64,000 bases of DNA from assembly GCF_003289625.1 (NCBI RefSeq), contig NZ_QMBN01000001.1, forward strand, positions 682,001-746,000. The letters run 5' to 3'. The position numbers and the translations under genes are program-made. A model generated the notes under the pieces. That model worked only from the letters and a program-made list of their open reading frames with translations. It searched no databases and was not told the origin of the DNA. The DNA comes from Microbacterium sp. SMR1. GTDB taxonomy: Bacteria > Actinomycetota > Actinomycetes > Actinomycetales > Microbacteriaceae. Positions 16,701 to 24,805 of the stretch are shown in pieces (position 1 is the first letter of the stretch; every line of letters begins with the position of its first letter).

Positions 16701-16757
16701 GCGCCCCACGCTATCGACGGGCGCATCCCGCTGTCGTCCGCCGGGAGTGCCGAGATC

Positions 16758-16795
16758 GCTGATGGGCGTCGTACCGGAGTACGACGCCCATCAGC
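16758..16795. promoter_or_regulatory. 17-bp perfect palindrome upstream of the ABC/two-component operon
   Basis: The arm GCTGATGGGCGTCGTAC (16758-16774) is followed by four bases and its exact reverse complement (16779-16795). It lies between the pepN stop and the start of the ABC operon, both on the minus strand. It could be the pepN terminator, though no T-run follows on that strand, or a regulator-binding site for the downstream operon. The position, centred about 76 bases before the operon's start codon, suits either. Confidence 0.6.
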
Positions 16796-16808
16796 ATTGC
16801 GGATGACG

Positions 16809-19355
16809 TCAGTCCTGCGCGTCGCGCTCCTGCACAGCGAGCGCCCGCTCGACGCCCGCGAGGTTCTCGGCGACAAGTCGGCGGAGTGCAGCCGGAGCCT
16901 CTGTGTTCTCCGAGAGCCACGCGCGGGTCGCATCGCGCAGCTCGGCGTTGGCGAGAGCAGCCGGGTACAGGCCGACGATGAGGTACTGGGCAATCTGGTA
17001 GGTGCGCGACTCCCAGATCGGCAGCAGCATCCGGAAGTACTCGTCGACGAAGGCGCCGAGGTGCGCCACGCCCGCCGGGTGGGTGAAGCCGGCAGCCGCC
17101 GAACGTACGACGGTGTTGGGCAGATCGTCGTTCTCGATGAGCGATGCCCACGCGGCCTTCTTCGCGTCGGCCGTCGGGAGCGCCGCCCGGGCCTGCGCCG
17201 CGAATTCGCCGCCCTTCGCGGTGTTGTCGGCTGCCAGCGCGGCGTCGATGTCCGCCGCCGACACGGCGCCCGACGCAGCGAGGGAGACGAGGAGCGCCCA
17301 GGAGAGGTCGGCGTCGATCTCCAGCCCCGGGAGGACGGTGTCGCCCGATCGCAGGGCGCGGACGACGTCGGCGTGGGCGTCGGTCGATGCGGCCGACGCG
17401 AAGGCGGTCACGAACTGCAGCTGGCTGTCGCTGCCCGCCTCGGCCTGCTGAGCGAGTTCCCACAGCCCGTCGGCGACGCGGGCACGCGCGGCATCCCGGG
17501 TCTGCGGATCGACGTACGAGTTCGCTGCGAGCTGGAGCTGTCCGAGCGTCGTGCGCACCGTGGTGGACTCGGTCTCGGTGCCGATGTTGCGGAGCACCAG
17601 GTCGATGTAATCGGTCGCTGATGCCTCGGCGTCGCGGGTCTGGTCCCACGCGGCGCCCCAGACGAGGGACCGCGCGAGCGGGTCGCTGATCTTCGCGAGG
17701 TGCTCGACCGCCGTACGGAGCGAGCGCTCGTCGAGGCGGATCTTGGCGTACGCGAGGTCGTCGTCGTTCAGGAGGACCAGGTCGGGCTGCGCGCGACCCT
17801 TCAGCTCCGGCACCTCCGTCAGATCGCCGTCCACGTCGAGCTCGACGTGGTGCGTGCGCACGAGCGTGCCGCCCTGAAGGGAGTAGAAGCCGACGCCGAG
17901 GCGGTGCGGACGGATGGTCGGGTAGTCGGCGGGTGCCGTCTGGACGATGGCGAAGCGGGTGATGATCCCGTCGGCATCCGTGACGATCTCCGGTTCGAGC
18001 GTGTTCACGCCGGCCGTCTCGAGCCACTTCTTCGACCAGGTCTCGAGCTCGCGACCGCTCGTGGCCTCGAGCTCGACGAGAAGATCGGACAGCTCCGTGT
18101 TGCCCCACGCGTGCTTCTGGAAGTACGCCGAGACGCCGGCGAAGAACGCTTCGACGCCGACCCACGCGGCGAGCTGCTTGAGCACCGAGCCGCCCTTGGC
18201 GTACGTGATGCCGTCGAAGTTGACCTGGACATCCTCGAGGTCGTTGATGCGGGCGACGACCGGGTGCGTCGACGGAAGCTGATCCTGGCGGTAGGCCCAG
18301 GTCTTCTCCATCGCATTGAAGGTCGTCCAGGCCTCGGTCCACTCGGTCGCCTCGGCCGTCGCGATCGTCGACGCCCATTCGGCGAACGACTCGTTGAGCC
18401 AGAGGTCGTTCCACCACTTCATCGTGACGAGGTCGCCGAACCACATGTGGGCGAGCTCGTGAAGGATGGTCACGACCCGACGTTCCTTCACCGCGTCGGT
18501 GACCTTGGAACGGAAGACGTAGGTCTCGGTGAAGGTCACGGCGCCCGCGTTCTCCATGGCGCCGGCGTTGAACTCCGGCACGAAGAGCTGGTCGTACTTC
18601 GCGAAGGGGTAGGGGACGCCGAACTTCTCCTCGAAGTAGGCGAAGCCCTGACGTGTCTTCTCGAAGACGTAGTCGGCGTCGAGGTACTGCCACAGGCTCT
18701 TGCGCGCGTAGACGCCGAGGGGGATCACGCGCCCGTCGGCGCTCGTGAGCTCGGAGAAGACCTGCTCATACGGGCCCGCGACGAGAGCGGTGATGTACGA
18801 GGAGATCCGGGGAGTCGGCTCGAAGGCCCACGTGGACGTCCCGCCGTCGCCGGGCACGGGCTCGGGTGTGGGGGAGTTGGAGACGACCTTCCACTCGGCG
18901 GGGGCCGTGATCGTGAAGCGGAACTCTGCCTTGAGGTCGGGCTGCTCGAACACCGCGAAGACACGACGCGAATCGGGAACCTCGAACTGCGAGTACAGGT
19001 AGACCTCGCCGTCGACGGGGTCGACGAAGCGGTGCAGGCCCTCGCCGGTGTTCGTGTAGAGGCAGTCCGCATCGACGATGAGCTCGTTCTGCGCCGCGAG
19101 ACCGTCGAGTGCGATGCGGGAATCGCTGAATGCCGAGGGGTCGATCGCCCGGCCGTTGAGGGTGATCTCCCGGACATCGCGGGCGATCAGATCGACGAAG
19201 GTCGAGGCGCCCTCGGCGGCGGCGAAACGGATGACCGTGCGCGAGCGGAAGATCTCCGCGCCGACGGTCAGATCGAGGGCGATGTCGTAGCTCTGCGTGT
19301 CGACGATCGCGCGGCGCTCCTGCGCCTCGATGCGGGTGAGGTTCTCTCCAGGCAC
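16809..19355 (-). CDS. pepN: Aminopeptidase N (M1 family)
   Basis: An 848-residue cytoplasmic zinc aminopeptidase that removes N-terminal residues from peptides. It has the substrate-binding GAMEN motif near residue 265, zinc site H299-E-L-A-H303, and the third zinc ligand Glu in NESFAEW about 20 residues on. The C-terminal ERAP1-like helical domain fills the last 400 residues. I chose the GTG at 19355, giving the actinobacterial N-terminus PGENLTRIEAQERR, with GGGAGC upstream as ribosome site. Length matches family members (about 850). It is divergent from rpiB. Confidence 0.96.
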   Translation of the reverse strand: MPGENLTRIEAQERRAIVDTQSYDIALDLTVGAEIFRSRTVIRFAAAEGASTFVDLIARDVREITLNGRAIDPSAFSDSRIALDGLAAQNELIVDADCLYTNTGEGLHRFVDPVDGEVYLYSQFEVPDSRRVFAVFEQPDLKAEFRFTITAPAEWKVVSNSPTPEPVPGDGGTSTWAFEPTPRISSYITALVAGPYEQVFSELTSADGRVIPLGVYARKSLWQYLDADYVFEKTRQGFAYFEEKFGVPYPFAKYDQLFVPEFNAGAMENAGAVTFTETYVFRSKVTDAVKERRVVTILHELAHMWFGDLVTMKWWNDLWLNESFAEWASTIATAEATEWTEAWTTFNAMEKTWAYRQDQLPSTHPVVARINDLEDVQVNFDGITYAKGGSVLKQLAAWVGVEAFFAGVSAYFQKHAWGNTELSDLLVELEATSGRELETWSKKWLETAGVNTLEPEIVTDADGIITRFAIVQTAPADYPTIRPHRLGVGFYSLQGGTLVRTHHVELDVDGDLTEVPELKGRAQPDLVLLNDDDLAYAKIRLDERSLRTAVEHLAKISDPLARSLVWGAAWDQTRDAEASATDYIDLVLRNIGTETESTTVRTTLGQLQLAANSYVDPQTRDAARARVADGLWELAQQAEAGSDSQLQFVTAFASAASTDAHADVVRALRSGDTVLPGLEIDADLSWALLVSLAASGAVSAADIDAALAADNTAKGGEFAAQARAALPTADAKKAAWASLIENDDLPNTVVRSAAAGFTHPAGVAHLGAFVDEYFRMLLPIWESRTYQIAQYLIVGLYPAALANAELRDATRAWLSENTEAPAALRRLVAENLAGVERALAVQERDAQD

Positions 19356-19467
19356 GTGCGTTCTGCTCCCAGGGTCGGGGTGAGGATTCGGGGCCGCGCG
19401 CTGCTGGCGCCGACGGCAACCGTGCCAGCCTACGCTTTCGGGGCTCGCACGTTCATAGGATGGTGCC

Positions 19468-20013
19468 ATGCGCATCCATATCGCGACCGACCACGCCGGT
19501 CTCGAGTTCTCTACTCAGCTCCAGCACCACCTCGCCGAAGCGGGTCACGATGTCGTCGACCACGGCCCGATCGAGTACGACCCGGTAGACGACTACCCCG
19601 CGTTCTGCATCCGTGCGGCGGAGGCCGTCGTCCGGGATCAGCAGGCGGGCGTCGAGGCGCTCGGCGTCGTCTTCGGCGGGTCCGGCAACGGCGAGCAGAT
19701 GGCGGCGAACAAGGTGCATGGTGCACGCGCAGCGCTCGTCTGGAACATCCCGACGGCCGAGCTCGCGCGGGAGCACAACGACGCCAATGTCATCGCCATC
19801 GGCGCGCGCCAGCACACGTTCGACGAGGCGGTCACCTTCATCGACCGCTTCATCGCGACGCCCTTCAGCGGGGAGGAGCGCCACGCGCGACGTATCGCCC
19901 AGCTCGCCGCCTACGAAGCCGACGGCAGCCTGCTGCCCGACCCGCGCGCGGTCGACGGCGGCACCACGTCGCCGCTGCCCGCAACCGACTCGTTCGATCC
20001 GGAAGCGGGCTGA
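19468..20013 (+). CDS. rpiB: Ribose-5-phosphate isomerase B
   Basis: A 181-residue RpiB that interconverts ribose-5-phosphate and ribulose-5-phosphate in the pentose phosphate pathway. The N-terminus MRIHIATDHAGLE and the loop FGGSGNGEQ are present. As in the mycobacterial enzyme, the usual active-site Cys is replaced and the Glu of GNGEQ is positioned as catalytic base. The C-terminus has an extra tail of about 25 residues. TAGGAT ends 6 bases before the ATG, predicting a leaderless mRNA. The glycosylase gene starts within the stop codon (TGATG), beginning a tightly coupled four-gene chain. Confidence 0.95.
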   Translation: MRIHIATDHAGLEFSTQLQHHLAEAGHDVVDHGPIEYDPVDDYPAFCIRAAEAVVRDQQAGVEALGVVFGGSGNGEQMAANKVHGARAALVWNIPTAELAREHNDANVIAIGARQHTFDEAVTFIDRFIATPFSGEERHARRIAQLAAYEADGSLLPDPRAVDGGTTSPLPATDSFDPEAG

Positions 20014-21020
20014 TGCCCGAGGGCCATTCCGTCCACCGGATCGCCCGCCAGTTCGAGCGCAACGTCGTCGGCCGCGTCGTCGCCGCGTCGAGCCCGCAAG
20101 GGCGGTTCGTCGAGGGCGCGGCGGTGCTCGACGGTCGCGAGGCGATCGAGGCGCGGGCGGTCGGCAAGCAGATGTTCCTCGCGTTCGAGGACGACGTCTG
20201 GTTGCGCGTCCACCTCGGGATGTATGGCGCGTGGGATTTCGCCGGCGAGATCGTCGTCGACCCCACGATCGCGTCCGCGAACGGGCGGATGGGCCACACG
20301 AATCAGCGCGGCACCGAGATCGCGCCGATCTACGACGCCGCCGGAGAGAACTCCCTCAGCTCGATCGGTGCGCCGCGACGAGCCCGCGGACGAGTCCGCA
20401 TGAGCGAACAGACCACGGGGCTCGGTGACGACGGTGCTGCCGAGGACGGGGGATGGCCGCCGCCCGTCGTCGGTCAGGTGCGCCTGCGCCTGCTCACCGA
20501 CGTGACCTGTGCCGACCTTCGCGGACCGACGGCCTGTCAGCTGCGGACACCGGAAGAGGTTCAGGCGACGATCGCGAAGCTCGGGCCCGATCCGCTCGTG
20601 GATGACGTGACGGAGGGCGAGGAGCGATTCGCCGCGACCGTCCGCCGCAAGCCGACGGCGATCGGTCTGCTTCTCATGGACCAGAGCGTGGTCAGCGGAA
20701 TCGGCAACGTCTTTCGCGCGGAGATGCTGTTCCGCGCACGCCTGAACCCGCACACGCCGGGCCGCGACGTGCCGGAGGAGACCGTCCGAGAGCTCTGGCG
20801 CGACTGGGTACGTCTCCTCGCGATCGGCGTCGAGACGGGGCAGATGATGACGATGGACGATCTCGATCCCGAGGCATGGCGCCGGGCGATGGCCCATCGT
20901 GACGACCGGCACTGGGTGTATCACCGGGCGGGCCTGCCCTGCCGCGTGTGCGGAACGTCGATCGTCCTCGAGGAGATGGCGTCACGCAAGTTGTACTGGT
21001 GCCCGAACTGCCAGAGGTGA
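20013..21020 (+). CDS. nei: Fpg/Nei-family DNA glycosylase/AP lyase
   Basis: A 335-residue base-excision repair enzyme. After Met removal the catalytic Pro and Glu are in place (MPEGH, the Nei-like form), followed by the H2TH stretch (LLMDQSVVSGIGNVFRAE) and a C-terminal zinc finger with cysteines at about 310, 313, 330 and 333. It removes oxidised pyrimidines or other lesions and nicks the strand. It is 60-70 residues longer than usual; the extra length lies at about residues 100-160, a Gly/Arg/Asp-rich, probably disordered insert within the N-terminal domain. The start overlaps rpiB's stop by one base. Confidence 0.93.
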   Translation: MPEGHSVHRIARQFERNVVGRVVAASSPQGRFVEGAAVLDGREAIEARAVGKQMFLAFEDDVWLRVHLGMYGAWDFAGEIVVDPTIASANGRMGHTNQRGTEIAPIYDAAGENSLSSIGAPRRARGRVRMSEQTTGLGDDGAAEDGGWPPPVVGQVRLRLLTDVTCADLRGPTACQLRTPEEVQATIAKLGPDPLVDDVTEGEERFAATVRRKPTAIGLLLMDQSVVSGIGNVFRAEMLFRARLNPHTPGRDVPEETVRELWRDWVRLLAIGVETGQMMTMDDLDPEAWRRAMAHRDDRHWVYHRAGLPCRVCGTSIVLEEMASRKLYWCPNCQR

Positions 21021-21024
21021 GCGC

Positions 21025-21678
21025 GTGAGAAAGAACCCCAGCTTCGCGATGACGGATGTCGTCGAGCTGCGCCGTGTGATTGACGAGAACCCGTGGGTCA
21101 CGATCGTCAGTGCAGGCACCGACGGACTCGTCGCGTCGCACTACGCCGTGCTCCTCGACGACGAACGCGACGACCTCACGATCGTCGGGCACGTCGGGCG
21201 CCCGGATGACGCGATCCACGGCCTCGGTAGCGGCGAGATGCTCGTCGTGGTCCAGGGGCCGCACGGGTACGTGTCGCCTCAGTGGTACGGCGACGTGCCC
21301 GCCGTCCCCACATGGAACTACGTCTCGGTTCATCTCTCCGGCGTGCCCGAGATCCTCGCGCCGGAAGAGAACCTGCGTGTGCTCGAGCGCCTCGTCGACC
21401 GGTTCGAGTCGGGCCTGGGTGCGGCACGGGGCATGTGGGCCGCGCCGAACGATGAGGACTTCGTCCGGCGTCTCGAGCGGGGGACCGTCGGATTCCGTCT
21501 CTCACCGGCCCGAGTCGAGGCTAAACGCAAGCTCAGCCAGAATCGGCCGGATGCCGTGGTCGACACCATCATCGCCGAGCTCGAGCAGACCGCCACACCG
21601 TATGCCGACCCCCGGCTGGCGACGGAGATGCGCCGGGCTCACGAGGCGATGCGCGCCGCCCGCGAGGATCGGTCGTGA
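21025..21678 (+). CDS. FMN-binding negative transcriptional regulator (PaiB family)
   Basis: A 217-residue PaiB-like protein with a split-barrel FMN-binding fold. The GTG start at 21025 gives RKNPSFAMTDVVELRRVID, close to the usual family N-terminus. IVGHVGRPDD, GPHGYVSPQWY, VPTWNYVSVHLSG and the C-terminal KLSQNRPDAVVD are family signatures. In Bacillus, PaiB affects protease and sporulation genes; in most other bacteria the role is unproven and it may be an FMN-dependent enzyme. It starts 4 bases after nei and its stop overlaps the next GTG (GTGA), so all four genes are probably on one transcript. Confidence 0.92.
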   Translation: MRKNPSFAMTDVVELRRVIDENPWVTIVSAGTDGLVASHYAVLLDDERDDLTIVGHVGRPDDAIHGLGSGEMLVVVQGPHGYVSPQWYGDVPAVPTWNYVSVHLSGVPEILAPEENLRVLERLVDRFESGLGAARGMWAAPNDEDFVRRLERGTVGFRLSPARVEAKRKLSQNRPDAVVDTIIAELEQTATPYADPRLATEMRRAHEAMRAAREDRS

Positions 21679-23177
21679 ACCTCGCAGCGCCGGGCGAGAC
21701 AGTGGACATCATCGCGGACGTCCGACTGACCGGCCCGGGGCGCACGGATCCGTTCGGTGCCGATCTGGTCGACGTGCACGTCGCGGGTGATGTCGTGGTC
21801 GACATCGCGCCTGCGGGCGCCCTCCCGCGACGCGGGGTCGTTCTCGACGGTGGTGGGGGCTGGCTGATCCCCGGACTCTGGGACCACCACGTTCACACCG
21901 TGCAGTGGGCCTTGGCGGCGCGCCGCGTCGACCTCGAGGGCATCGTGAGCGCTGCCGAGGCGGCGGCGGTCATGGGTCGAGCGGGACTGGATCTCGACGG
22001 TCGCCGCGTCGGCTCGGGTTTCCGCGACGCGCTCTGGCCTGATCGGCCCTCGCTCGCACTGCTCGACGCGACCACGGGCGACGCGCCCACCTATCTGATC
22101 AACTCCGATGTCCACAGCGTCTGGCTCAACAGCGCCGCGCTCCGGCGTGAGGGGATGTCGGCGGCCGACGGGGTGCTGCGCGAGGAGCCCGCGTTCGAGA
22201 TCTCCCGCCGCCTGAACGCCCTCGACACGGCGGTCGCGGATGCCGCGGTGATCGAGGCGATGTCTGCGGCATCCGCCCGCGGCGTGGTCGGCATCGTCGA
22301 CCTGGACATGGCATGGAACGCGGAGGCCTGGGATCGCAGGCTGGCTCGCGGATACGACGCGGTGCGCGTGTCGTTCGGTGTCTACGCCAGCATGCTGGAT
22401 CGAGCGATTTCAGCGGGACTGCAGACCGGCGACGCGATAGATCCGGCGGGGCTCGTGCGGATGGGGCCATTCAAGGTCATCACCGACGGCTCACTCGGCA
22501 CCCGGACGGCGGCGTGCTCGCACCACTATCCGAACGCCGAGCACGACTTCGGAGTCATGACCGTGCCGCCTGCCGAGCTCGTCGAGCTGATGCGGCGCGC
22601 GGCGGGGGCCGGCATCTCCTGCGCGGTGCACGCGATCGGCGACGTCGCGAACTCGCACGCCCTCGACGCCTTCGCGATGACGGGAGCCACCGGGACCATC
22701 GAGCACGCTCAGCTCGTCGCTCACGCCGACATCCCGCGGTTCGCCCGCCTCGGCATCGGCGCGAGTGTGCAGCCCTCGCATGCCGTCGATGATCGCGACA
22801 TGGCGGAGGAGTTCTGGGCGGGGCAGACGGCCGTCGGCTACCCGATGCGGGAGCTCGTCGACGCCGGAGCCAACCTGCTGCTCGGTTCGGACGCGCCGGT
22901 GGCCCGTCTCGATCCCTGGACCACGATGTCGGATGCGGTGTTCCGTACGCGTGACGAGCGCGAGCCCTGGCGTCCGCATCAGCGAATCCCGGCTGCGGTC
23001 GCCCTCGCAGCCTCAACGGCGGGTGGGTCGCAGACCGGCTCGGCGATCGCGCCGGGGGACATCGCGGATCTGGCCATCGTCGACCGTGACCCTCTCGCCG
23101 CCGACACGCCCGGCGCTCTGCGCGGAACCGGCGTGACGGCGACCCTCCTCGGCGGCCGGATCACGCACATCGGTTGA
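21675..23177 (+). CDS. Amidohydrolase (YtcJ-like, amidohydrolase_3)
   Basis: A 500-residue metal-dependent hydrolase. The metal-binding HxH is H72-V-H74 in GLWDHHVH, followed by KVITDGSLGTRTAA (metal-bridging Lys region), HAIGD and IEHAQLV for the later metal ligands, and GSDAPVARLDPW for the catalytic Asp. The composition fits YtcJ-type amidohydrolases, whose substrates are mostly unknown (N-substituted formamides in one case). The GTG start overlaps the paiB stop by four bases. It lacks a signal peptide, so it is cytoplasmic. The gene ends at a strong bidirectional hairpin. Confidence 0.9.
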   Translation: MNLAAPGETVDIIADVRLTGPGRTDPFGADLVDVHVAGDVVVDIAPAGALPRRGVVLDGGGGWLIPGLWDHHVHTVQWALAARRVDLEGIVSAAEAAAVMGRAGLDLDGRRVGSGFRDALWPDRPSLALLDATTGDAPTYLINSDVHSVWLNSAALRREGMSAADGVLREEPAFEISRRLNALDTAVADAAVIEAMSAASARGVVGIVDLDMAWNAEAWDRRLARGYDAVRVSFGVYASMLDRAISAGLQTGDAIDPAGLVRMGPFKVITDGSLGTRTAACSHHYPNAEHDFGVMTVPPAELVELMRRAAGAGISCAVHAIGDVANSHALDAFAMTGATGTIEHAQLVAHADIPRFARLGIGASVQPSHAVDDRDMAEEFWAGQTAVGYPMRELVDAGANLLLGSDAPVARLDPWTTMSDAVFRTRDEREPWRPHQRIPAAVALAASTAGGSQTGSAIAPGDIADLAIVDRDPLAADTPGALRGTGVTATLLGGRITHIG

Positions 23178-23213
23178 ATTGCGTCTTCCGGGGCACACGT
23201 CCCGGGAAGGCGA

Positions 23214-23273
23214 AACGGGACGGTGATCGGTGGGGAAGCGTCCAGCTGCCCTCATCGCGATCACCGCCCCGTT
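23214..23273. terminator. Bidirectional terminator between amidohydrolase and dps
   Basis: Two 16-base arms (23214-23229 AACGGGACGGTGATCG and 23258-23273 CGATCACCGCCCCGTT) pair except for one central mismatch, with a 28-base loop. The element sits between two convergent genes and can serve both. Confidence 0.7.
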
Positions 23274-23285
23274 CGGCGCTGAGGA

Positions 23286-23771
23286 TTACTCGGCGAGGTG
23301 TGCGAGGAGGAACCAGCGATCCTTGTCGACGCCGCGCTTGATCTCGATCGCGACGTCCTGGCTCGTGAGGTCGACCTCGTCGAGACCGTCGATGGCGTTC
23401 TGAAGGTCGACGAGCGCCCCGTCGATATCGGAGACGATGGCCTTGATCTCGTCCTGCCACTGCGCGAACCCGGCGGGCACGGCGGTGCTGGTCTTCTCGG
23501 CCATGGTCGAGACGCGCGAGTCGACGGGCAGGCCGAGGGCGACGATGCGCTCAGCGGCGGTGTCGGCGTAGTCCTGGGCGTGGGCGACCACCGTGTCGAG
23601 CAACTCGTGGATCGCGATGAAATTCGAGCCGCGGACGTTCCAGTGCGCCTGCTTGCCGTTGACGACGAGCGCCTGCATCTTGTGCACGACCGGGGTGAGG
23701 AACTGCGCGGCAGCGGCGGCGACCTCGGGGTCGGCGGTGAGGGCGGGAGTGGTGATGTTGGTGTCGGTCAT
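23286..23771 (-). CDS. dps: Dps-family ferritin-like DNA-protection protein
   Basis: A 161-residue four-helix ferritin-like protein that forms a dodecamer storing iron and shielding DNA from oxidants. The inter-subunit ferroxidase residues are visible in KQAHWNVRGSNFIAIHELLD (His and nearby acidic residues) and in DYADTAAERIVALG. The N-terminal extension is short and not very basic, so direct DNA binding is uncertain. I chose the ATG at 23771 because AAGGAGCGCAGAC precedes it. It faces the gamma-carbonic anhydrase gene divergently, 109 bases apart. Confidence 0.95.
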   Translation of the reverse strand: MTDTNITTPALTADPEVAAAAAQFLTPVVHKMQALVVNGKQAHWNVRGSNFIAIHELLDTVVAHAQDYADTAAERIVALGLPVDSRVSTMAEKTSTAVPAGFAQWQDEIKAIVSDIDGALVDLQNAIDGLDEVDLTSQDVAIEIKRGVDKDRWFLLAHLAE

Positions 23772-23880
23772 GTCTGCGCTCCTTCTGGCAGGTCGTGGCC
23801 TGCATCTGCCCAAACGCTACTCACGCCGGAACATTCCGCAAGCAAGAGAAGGCTGGGCTCACCAGGGGTAACGTGAGGCC

Positions 23881-24417
23881 ATGCCCGTCGCCTCGTCCGC
23901 ATCCCTCGTGTCTCTCGGAGAGTCTCGGCCCCGCCTGCATCCGACGGTGTTCGTCGCGGACGGGGCGCGACTGGTCGGTGACGTGGTCATCGGCGAGATG
24001 TCGAGCGTCTGGTACAACGCGGTGATCCGCGGTGATCGGTCGCGCATCGTGATCGGAGATCGCAGCAACGTCCAGGACGGCGTCGTGATCCACGTCGACG
24101 CGGGGTCGCCCGCGAAGATCGGCGACGACGTCTCGATCGGCCACAACGCCGTCGTCCACGGGTGCACGGTGGAGGACGGCTGCCTCATCGGGATGAACAG
24201 CACGATCCTCAGCGGTGCGGTGATCGGGGCCGGATCTCTCGTCGCCGGGGGAGCGGTCGTGCTCGAGGGAACCGTGGTCCCCGCCGGTTCCCTCGTCGCC
24301 GGGGTGCCGGCGAAGGTCCGCCGGGCGCTCACGGAGGACGAACGGGGCGGGCTTCACGGGAACGCCGCGACATACCTGCAGCTGGCCACCGATCACGGCG
24401 CCCGTTGCGCTGAATGA
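23881..24417 (+). CDS. Gamma-carbonic anhydrase family protein (left-handed beta-helix)
   Basis: A 178-residue hexapeptide-repeat protein forming a left-handed beta helix. It resembles YrdA/PaaY-type gamma-carbonic anhydrases: VWYNAVIRGD, NVQDGVVIHVD and IGHNAVVHGCTVEDGCLIGMN provide the three metal-binding histidines of the family. Whether it hydrates CO2, acts as a thioesterase-like partner or does something else is unclear for this subfamily. The last 25 residues form the terminal helix. TAACGT ends 6 bases before the ATG, so the mRNA is probably leaderless. Confidence 0.92.
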   Translation: MPVASSASLVSLGESRPRLHPTVFVADGARLVGDVVIGEMSSVWYNAVIRGDRSRIVIGDRSNVQDGVVIHVDAGSPAKIGDDVSIGHNAVVHGCTVEDGCLIGMNSTILSGAVIGAGSLVAGGAVVLEGTVVPAGSLVAGVPAKVRRALTEDERGGLHGNAATYLQLATDHGARCAE

Positions 24418-24420
24418 AGA

Positions 24421-24450
24421 GCTCCTCCGCGTACGAAGACGAGGAGGAGC
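24421..24450. terminator. Hairpin between gamma-carbonic anhydrase gene and tRNA-Gly
   Basis: An 8-bp stem (GCTCCTCC / GGAGGAGC) with a 14-base loop lies 3 bases past the stop codon and just beyond the tRNA-Gly 3' end, so it could end transcription from both sides. Confidence 0.55.
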
Positions 24451-24452
24451 AT

Positions 24453-24526
24453 TGGAGGGGCTGACGAGAATCGAACTCGCATCATCTGTTTGGAAGACAG
24501 AGGCTTTACCACTAAGCTACAGCCCC
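24453..24526 (-). tRNA. tRNA-Gly (anticodon TCC)
   Basis: On the minus strand GGGGCTG pairs with CAGCCCC; discriminator T and an encoded CCA follow (24453-24455). The D arm TAGCTTAGTGGTAAAGC, anticodon loop CTTCCAA and T arm GAGTTCGATTCTC are all present. TCC reads GGA/GGG. Confidence 0.95.
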
Positions 24527-24594
24527 GCATCCGACCTGGATCGGATGTGGATCGCCGTCACGCTGAGAACCATGTCCAGCGCTGGCAACTCGAA

Positions 24595-24623
24595 CAGTCT
24601 AGCGGACTCCGTCGGCTAGACTG
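24595..24623. promoter_or_regulatory. Symmetric divergent promoters for tRNA-Gly and tRNA-Pro
   Basis: CAGTCTAG (24595-24602) and CTAGACTG (24616-24623) are perfect inverted copies 13 bases apart. Each contains the -10 hexamer TAGACT, one on the minus strand toward tRNA-Gly and one on the plus strand toward tRNA-Pro. The expected -35 region of each lies on the other's -10, so binding should be mutually exclusive. Confidence 0.6.
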
Positions 24624-24660
24624 ACCACGGCCGTTTTCCGACGCACGTGTGCTGCGCGCC

Positions 24661-24734
24661 CGGGGCGTAGCTCAGCTTGGTAGAGCGCCCGCTTTGGGAG
24701 CGGGAGGCCGCAGGTTCAAATCCTGTCGCCCCGA
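24661..24734 (+). tRNA. tRNA-Pro (anticodon TGG)
   Basis: The acceptor stem CGGGGCG / CGCCCCG, with discriminator A, encloses the D arm TAGCTCAGCTTGGTAGAGC, the anticodon stem-loop GCCCGCTTTGGGAGCGGG with TGG, and the T arm CAGGTTCAAATCCTG. The 3' CCA is not encoded. It lies 71 bases upstream of trigger factor and could share that transcript. Confidence 0.96.
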
Positions 24735-24805
24735 CAACGGCCCCACGAACCCAGACCACCGAACGGACGCGCATGTGCGCGGCCGGATAAAGGAGAACGA
24801 CAGGC

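Noticed and set aside
17700..21020. Open frame of over 1100 codons on the plus strand
   Set aside because: All but the last third runs antisense through pepN and has shadow composition; only the part from 20013 is a gene (the Nei-type glycosylase).
23214..23273. Long imperfect palindrome as an attachment site or mobile-element end
   Set aside because: It sits exactly between two convergent genes and forms a plausible terminator; no integrase, target duplication or foreign composition is present.
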